9,327 bases of DNA from Bacteroidales bacterium UBA4230 (GTDB lineage Bacteria > Bacteroidota > Bacteroidia > Bacteroidales > UBA932), in NCBI GenBank assembly GCA_002395605.1, contig DGXO01000068.1:7981-17307 (forward strand). The letters run 5' to 3'. Shown here piece after piece: positions 5,743 through 9,327 of this stretch. Position 1 is the stretch's first letter. Each line of letters opens with the position of its first letter. Made by a program: the position numbers and the translations under genes. The notes under the pieces are model-generated. The model was not told the origin of the DNA and searched no databases. It saw only the letters and a program-made list of their open reading frames with translations.

Positions 5743-6564
5743 TTAGTCTTGTTTGAGGGCGTACACTTGTTCCTTTACGTATTGTGCCCACTCGGTGTCG
5801 GTCTTTTCAGATGTAAAGGTGGTATAGGGGATGGGCTTTCCTATCACCATCTTGAAATGCTGGCCCCTGTAGCCGAAGAGTTCGTCCGGGAGAGTGAGCA
5901 TCTCAAGGTTTAGCTTGATCTTGAAAAACTTACGGAAAGCGGCAATACGGTAAAAGCGCTTTGAATTGTGGCCTGAGAACCATATGGGGATGATGTCCCT
6001 CTTGGTTTCACGGCTTTTTGTGATGAAGGTCTTTTTCCAGTCAAGGTCCGTGATTACGCCGTTCACTTTGCGTGAGCATATTCCGGCGGGGAAGAACAGC
6101 ACCTGGCGGTCACTGTGGAAGGCCTGGTTCAGGAGCCCTGCCAGTTCCCTGGACTGCGCTCCCATCTTGTTCACTGGGATGAGGTACTGGGCAAGCTGCT
6201 TCAGGTGAAGGAGAAAACTATTGGCGGGGGTAATCACCTTGTCGTGGTATTTACGGGCAAGCCAGCCAATCTCCAGTCCGGCATCGGCCCCTCCAAGAGG
6301 ATGGTTGGACGCAAATGTGAAAAGGCCTTCTGCGGGGATGTTTTCCTCTCCGATTATTTCCAGCGTAACATTTATGTCATTGAAGAAACAGTCAATGAAG
6401 TCCGCTCCCACTTTCCCTTTTGAGAAATTGCGGTTGAATTCTTCTTCGTGGATGAGCTTGCGGATAAAGCTCATGACAGGCCGCGGCAAAAGCTTACCGT
6501 GGTTGACTTTTCTCACAACAGCATCTGTGTCAATGAGAATGCTTTGATTTTGAGGCATGTCCAT
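5743..6564 (-). CDS. glsA: PlsC-type O-acyltransferase, GlsA-like
   Basis: About 273 residues, lysophospholipid acyltransferase-like fold. The acceptor motif reads NHPLGGAD (about 87-94 from the chosen ATG), five residues between catalytic His and Asp instead of the textbook four. The third block is LFFPAGICSRK (FPAG in place of FPEG), followed by IIPIWFSGHNSKRFY. These variants look typical of the hemolysin/GlsA-like subgroup rather than signs of inactivation. The predicted role is to esterify the hydroxyl of N-(3-hydroxyacyl)glycine, giving the two-chain glycine lipid with the GlsB-like product of the next gene. An open frame with a TTG start extends to 6573, but that TTG is inside the TAACTTTG promoter, so translation should begin at the ATG at 6564 or 6558. 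It is the first gene of the five-gene operon. A role on lysophosphatidic acid is the alternative. Confidence 0.82.
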   Translation of the reverse strand: MDMPQNQSILIDTDAVVRKVNHGKLLPRPVMSFIRKLIHEEEFNRNFSKGKVGADFIDCFFNDINVTLEIIGEENIPAEGLFTFASNHPLGGADAGLEIGWLARKYHDKVITPANSFLLHLKQLAQYLIPVNKMGAQSRELAGLLNQAFHSDRQVLFFPAGICSRKVNGVITDLDWKKTFITKSRETKRDIIPIWFSGHNSKRFYRIAAFRKFFKIKLNLEMLTLPDELFGYRGQHFKMVIGKPIPYTTFTSEKTDTEWAQYVKEQVYALKQD

Positions 6565-6570
6565 AATCCA

Positions 6571-6578
6571 CAAAGTTA
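6571..6578 (-). promoter_or_regulatory. -7 promoter element TAACTTTG of the five-gene lipid/murein operon
   Basis: TAACTTTG on the minus strand matches TAnnTTTG, preceded by a very AT-rich stretch (6579-6608) but without an obvious -33 TTTG. It ends 6 nt before the ATG at 6564 and follows the pnp terminator, marking the start of a new transcript with almost no leader. Confidence 0.6.
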
Positions 6579-6606
6579 GTAAAAATATCTAAAATATGCT
6601 ATAATA

Positions 6607-6640
6607 ATAAAAGAGACTTCCGGCCGGAAGTCTCTTTTAT
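6607..6640 (-). terminator. pnp terminator, 34-bp perfect palindrome (bidirectional)
   Basis: A perfect inverted repeat centred between 6623 and 6624: arms AAAAGAGACTTCC and GGAAGTCTCTTTT around CGGCCG... core, flanked by AT pairs. RNA from either strand folds into a stem of about 15 bp with a CCGG tip followed by TTTTAT. It starts 16 nt after the pnp stop codon and lies immediately upstream of the next operon's promoter, insulating the two units. Confidence 0.9.
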
Positions 6641-6656
6641 GAAATATTAATTGAAC

Positions 6657-8993
6657 CTAGAATACGTCGGGTTCGGCCTGTTTGGGCTCTTCGTCCTGGA
6701 AGCGGGGCTTGCGGGGGCCGTCATTGTGCTTTTCGCGGCGGTCATTGTCCCTGCGGGGACCACGGTCGCCTTCGCGCCTGGGGCCACGGTTGCCGTCTTT
6801 GCGGTCTCCGTCGCGCTTGGGGCCGCGGCCTTCACGCTTGGGCTCCACATAGCCTTCGGGTTTCTCCTGGAGGGCGCGCATGGAAAGACGCATCTTGCCG
6901 GTCTTGGCATCAATCTCAAGGAGCTTGACATCAACTTCGTCGCCAACCTTCAGGACGTCTTCCACTTTCTCGGTCTTGGTCCAGGCAATCTCGCTTACGT
7001 GAAGGAGGCCTTCCTTGCCGGGGAGGATTTCGATGAATGCGCCGAAGTCAAGGATGGAAACCACCTTTCCGTGGTACACCTTGCCGGCCTCGGGGACTGC
7101 GCAGATACCCTTGATGCGCTCCAGGGTTGCATCCATTGCAGCCTTGTCCGTGCCGAAGATATCCACAACACCCTTGGTGGTGCCGTCTCCGTTGTCAACT
7201 TCGTCAATTGTGATGACGGTGCCGAATTCCTTCTGCATGCCCTGGATGGTTTCACCGCCCTTGCCGATGATTGCGCCGATGAATTCGGCCGCAACCTCAA
7301 TCTGGACCATGCGGGGAACGAAGGGCTTGTAGTCTTCGCGGGGCTCGGGGATGGTCTTGAGCATCTCTCCCATGATGTGGAGGCGTCCCTGGCGGGCCTG
7401 CTCAAGTGCTTTCTCAAGAACCTCGTAGGAGAGGCCGTCCACCTTGATGTCCATCTGGGTGGCGGTGATGCCGTCCTTGGTACCTGTCACCTTGAAGTCC
7501 ATGTCGCCGAGGTGGTCCTCGTCACCAAGGATGTCGGTGAGGATGGCGTAGCGGTCGTTCGGCCTTTCGGCGTCTGTGATAAGACCCATGGCAACACCTG
7601 CAACGGGCTTTTTGATTTTGACGCCGGCGTCCATGAGGGCAAGGCAGCCGCCGCAGACGGAAGCCATTGAGGATGAGCCGTTAGACTCAAGGATATCGGA
7701 AACTACGCGTACTGCGTAAGGGAACTCGGGAGCCGTAGGGATGACGGGCTTGAGGGCGCGCATTGCAAGGTTTCCGTGGCCGATTTCACGGCGTCCGGTG
7801 CTGCGCTGGGGCTTTGCCTCTCCGGTTGCGAACGGAGGGAAGTTATAGTGGAGGACAAACTGTTGGTCGTCCTGGATGAGGACCTCGTCCATCTCCTTCA
7901 TGTCCATCTTGGTGCCAAGGGTGACGGTGGCAAGGGACTGGGTTTCACCGCGGGTGAAGATGGCGCTACCGTGTGCGCAGGGGAGGTAGTCAACCTCGCA
8001 CCAGATAGGACGAACCTCATTGGTGGCGCGGCCGTCAAGGCGGCGGCCCTCGTCAAGGACAAGGTTGCGCATGGCTTCTTTCTCTACGTCGTGGTAGTAG
8101 CGGTCAATCATTGCGCCCTTGAGCTCAAGGTCTTCCTCAGAGAACTGGGCCTTGAATTCGTCGCGGATGGCGTTGAAACCGTCCTCGCGCTCGTGCTTGG
8201 GCTTTGCGCTCTTTGCAAGTTCGTAGCACTTTGCGTAGCAGGCCTCGTGGACGGCGGTCTTCAGGGCCTCGTCTTCTTCGTCGTGGGGGTAGTCCCTCTT
8301 GTTGACGTCGGTTCCAAGCTCGTGCATGAGCTCTTTCTGCACGCGGCAGTGCTTCTTGATTTCCTCGTGGGCGAACTTGATGGCTTCCAGCATGTCGTGC
8401 TCGGAGACCTCGTTCATTTCGCCTTCAACCATCATGATGTTCTCCTCGGTGGCGGCAACCATAAGGTCAAGGTCGGCTCTCTTGTTGTCCTCGAAGCCGG
8501 GATTGATCACAAACTTGCCGTCGATGCGGGAAACCCTGACCTCTGAGACGGGACCGTCGAAGGGGAGGTCGGAGGTTGCCAGTGCGGCCGAAGCTGCAAG
8601 GCCTGCAAGGGCATCCGGCTGGATGTCTTTTTCGGCCGAAATAAGCATCACGTTCACAAATACTTCCAGGTGGAAGTCACTGGGCCACAGAGGGCGGATG
8701 GGGCGGTCTATGAGACGTGCGATAAGGATCTCATAGTCACTGGGACGGCTTTCCCTTTTGAGGAATCCACCGGGGAAACGGCCGGCGGCGTAGTACTTTT
8801 CACGGTAATCTACGGTGAGGGGCATGAAGTCTGTGCCTTCCTTTACCTCAGTTGCGCAGGTTACGGTTGCGAGCAGCATGGTGCCGCCCATTTTCACAAC
8901 GGCTGAGCCGGCGGCCTGCTTGGCCAGTTTTCCGGTCTCAATCTCAATCACGCGGCCGTCCGGCAGGGTGATGGTCTTTTTGATGATGTTCAT
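6657..8993 (-). CDS. pnp: Polynucleotide phosphorylase (PNPase)
   Basis: 778 residues; phosphorolytic 3'-5' exoribonuclease of the trimeric PNPase family, acting in cytoplasmic RNA decay. First RNase PH domain about 8-145 (GRFPGGFLKRESRPSD at 71-86), helical linker about 240-310, second RNase PH domain about 315-545. The active-site block GDEDHLGDMDFKV (490-502) has Asp493, Asp499 and Lys501 at the metal/catalytic positions, and ESNGSSSMAS begins at 436. A KH domain with IIGKGGETIQ (575-584) and an S1 domain (about 636-706, DFGAFIEI, GLLHVSEI) follow. The last 70 residues are a charged Arg/Gly/Asp/Lys-rich tail with PRR and GD repeats, making it longer than the 711-residue E. coli enzyme. I choose the ATG at 8993 (MNIIKKTITLPDG); the frame extends to a TTG at 9086, but that reads through the rpsO terminator. 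It follows rpsO as in many bacteria. Confidence 0.97.
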   Translation of the reverse strand: MNIIKKTITLPDGRVIEIETGKLAKQAAGSAVVKMGGTMLLATVTCATEVKEGTDFMPLTVDYREKYYAAGRFPGGFLKRESRPSDYEILIARLIDRPIRPLWPSDFHLEVFVNVMLISAEKDIQPDALAGLAASAALATSDLPFDGPVSEVRVSRIDGKFVINPGFEDNKRADLDLMVAATEENIMMVEGEMNEVSEHDMLEAIKFAHEEIKKHCRVQKELMHELGTDVNKRDYPHDEEDEALKTAVHEACYAKCYELAKSAKPKHEREDGFNAIRDEFKAQFSEEDLELKGAMIDRYYHDVEKEAMRNLVLDEGRRLDGRATNEVRPIWCEVDYLPCAHGSAIFTRGETQSLATVTLGTKMDMKEMDEVLIQDDQQFVLHYNFPPFATGEAKPQRSTGRREIGHGNLAMRALKPVIPTAPEFPYAVRVVSDILESNGSSSMASVCGGCLALMDAGVKIKKPVAGVAMGLITDAERPNDRYAILTDILGDEDHLGDMDFKVTGTKDGITATQMDIKVDGLSYEVLEKALEQARQGRLHIMGEMLKTIPEPREDYKPFVPRMVQIEVAAEFIGAIIGKGGETIQGMQKEFGTVITIDEVDNGDGTTKGVVDIFGTDKAAMDATLERIKGICAVPEAGKVYHGKVVSILDFGAFIEILPGKEGLLHVSEIAWTKTEKVEDVLKVGDEVDVKLLEIDAKTGKMRLSMRALQEKPEGYVEPKREGRGPKRDGDRKDGNRGPRREGDRGPRRDNDRREKHNDGPRKPRFQDEEPKQAEPDVF

Positions 8994-9004
8994 TAGTTCT
9001 ATTA

Positions 9005-9049
9005 TTACGTCTTTATCGTCTGTCCCCCAATGGGACTGTTTTTTTTCAT
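9005..9049 (-). CDS. Possible 14-codon leader ORF ahead of pnp
   Basis: An ATG directly after the T tract of the rpsO terminator opens a 14-codon frame (MKKNSPIGGQTIKT) that stops 11 nt before the pnp start. It contains the small hairpin GTCCC/GGGAC (9022-9036). There is no ribosome-binding site or homology to support translation. It is recorded because it occupies nearly all of the pnp leader; chance is quite possible. Confidence 0.15.
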   Translation of the reverse strand: MKKNSPIGGQTIKT

Positions 9050-9083
9050 AAAAAAGGGGTAGGATGCCCCGCATCCGTACCCC
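9050..9083 (-). terminator. Intrinsic terminator/attenuator between rpsO and pnp
   Basis: On the minus strand GGGGTA (9083-9078), an unpaired C, GGATG, the 5-nt loop CGGGG, CATCC and TACCCC (9061-9056) form an 11-bp stem followed by six Ts (9055-9050). It begins 21 nt past the rpsO stop. As no clear TAnnTTTG lies between it and pnp, pnp may depend on read-through here or on a promoter I cannot recognise. Confidence 0.85.
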
Positions 9084-9104
9084 CAAACTTTCCTATTCTT
9101 ACGC

Positions 9105-9327
9105 TTATCGGCGGAGACCAAGCTCCTTGACGATAGCCCTGTATCTCTCGATGTCGATCTTCTGAAGGTAGTTCAGAAGCTGGCGACGCTTACTTACAAG
9201 GCGAAGAAGGCTGCGACGTGTTACAACGTCCTTCTTGTTCTTCTTCACATGCTCAGTAAGGTGAGCGATACGGTAGGAAAATAAAGCAACCTGACTCTCA
9301 GGTGAGCCGGTGTCCTTATTGGACTTC
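9105..9327 (-). CDS. rpsO: Ribosomal protein S15, 3' part (5' end beyond window)
   Basis: The last 73 residues of S15 are visible, beginning KSNKDTGSPESQVALFSYRI and ending IKELGLRR-like (VKELGLRR). The family is about 89 residues, so about 16 N-terminal residues lie beyond the window edge. Signature features are DTGS, the SQVALFSYRIAHLTEH helix, the RRSLLRLVSKRRQLLNYL block and the ERYRAIVKELGLRR end. S15 binds 16S rRNA in the 30S platform and helps start its assembly. It is followed by an intrinsic terminator and then pnp, a conserved neighbourhood. No frame disruption is seen. Confidence 0.97.
   Translation of the reverse strand, partial: KSNKDTGSPESQVALFSYRIAHLTEHVKKNKKDVVTRRSLLRLVSKRRQLLNYLQKIDIERYRAIVKELGLRR

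Noticed and set aside
6565..6573. TTG start adding three residues to the glsA-like protein
   Set aside because: The TTG is part of the TAACTTTG promoter element, upstream of the expected transcription start.
6651..8546. Long plus-strand open frames (339 and 256 codons) opposite pnp
   Set aside because: Antisense shadows of pnp with hydrophobic, low-complexity translations and no supporting signals.
8994..9086. 31-residue N-terminal extension of PNPase starting at a TTG
   Set aside because: It would translate through the rpsO terminator hairpin and T tract; PNPase homologues begin at the MNIIKK-like start.
1..9327. CRISPR array, insertion sequence or rRNA
   Set aside because: No regularly spaced direct repeats, transposase motifs or rRNA-like segments were seen anywhere in the window.

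Overview
The window looks like a chromosomal piece of a member of the Bacteroidota, most likely Bacteroidales (gut or rumen type). Evidence: the S15 and PNPase sequences, glycine-lipid acyltransferase homologues, near absence of Shine-Dalgarno sequences, and promoters of the Bacteroidetes form TTTG-N19-TAnnTTTG. Every gene I can support is on the minus strand, so the window is best read from right to left.

Right part (about 6607-9327): the 3' part of rpsO (cut by the window edge), a clear intrinsic terminator, then pnp (polynucleotide phosphorylase, with KH, S1 and a charged Arg/Gly-rich tail), closed by a 34-bp perfect palindrome acting as terminator. This is the widely conserved rpsO-pnp arrangement.

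Centre (about 1225-6578): a five-gene, tightly coupled operon behind a TAACTTTG promoter element. The order is PlsC-type O-acyltransferase (glsA-like), GNAT-type N-acyltransferase (glsB-like), a GH3-family adenylate-forming amide synthetase, an exported SH3b-NlpC/P60 endopeptidase (ykfC-like) and an exported dipeptide epimerase (ykfB-like) with a Tat plus lipobox signal. Gaps are 12 and 6 bp, then overlaps of 4 and 11 bp. The first two should make N-acyl-glycine/glycine lipids. The last two should trim murein stem peptides and convert L-Ala-D-Glu to L-Ala-L-Glu outside the cytoplasm. The GH3 enzyme between them has no assigned substrate; a lipid-amino acid ligation is an attractive hypothesis.

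Left part (1-1224): a REP-like dispersed repeat, a tRNA-Ser(CGA) gene with its own promoter element and a strong terminator hairpin, then about 290 bp (730-1019) without a convincing gene. That stretch holds three hairpins, an inverted copy of the last 13 nt of the tRNA gene and a consensus promoter. The promoter drives a HEPN/MNT two-gene module, a probable toxin-antitoxin pair, which is visibly more AT-rich than the rest and was probably acquired. I see no integrase, insertion sequence or CRISPR array. Positions 1-64 hold only a possible weak promoter reading out of the window.

Two promoters (for the HEPN gene and the glsA-like gene) have the same geometry, TAnnTTTG-N6-ATG, which predicts leaderless or nearly leaderless mRNAs.
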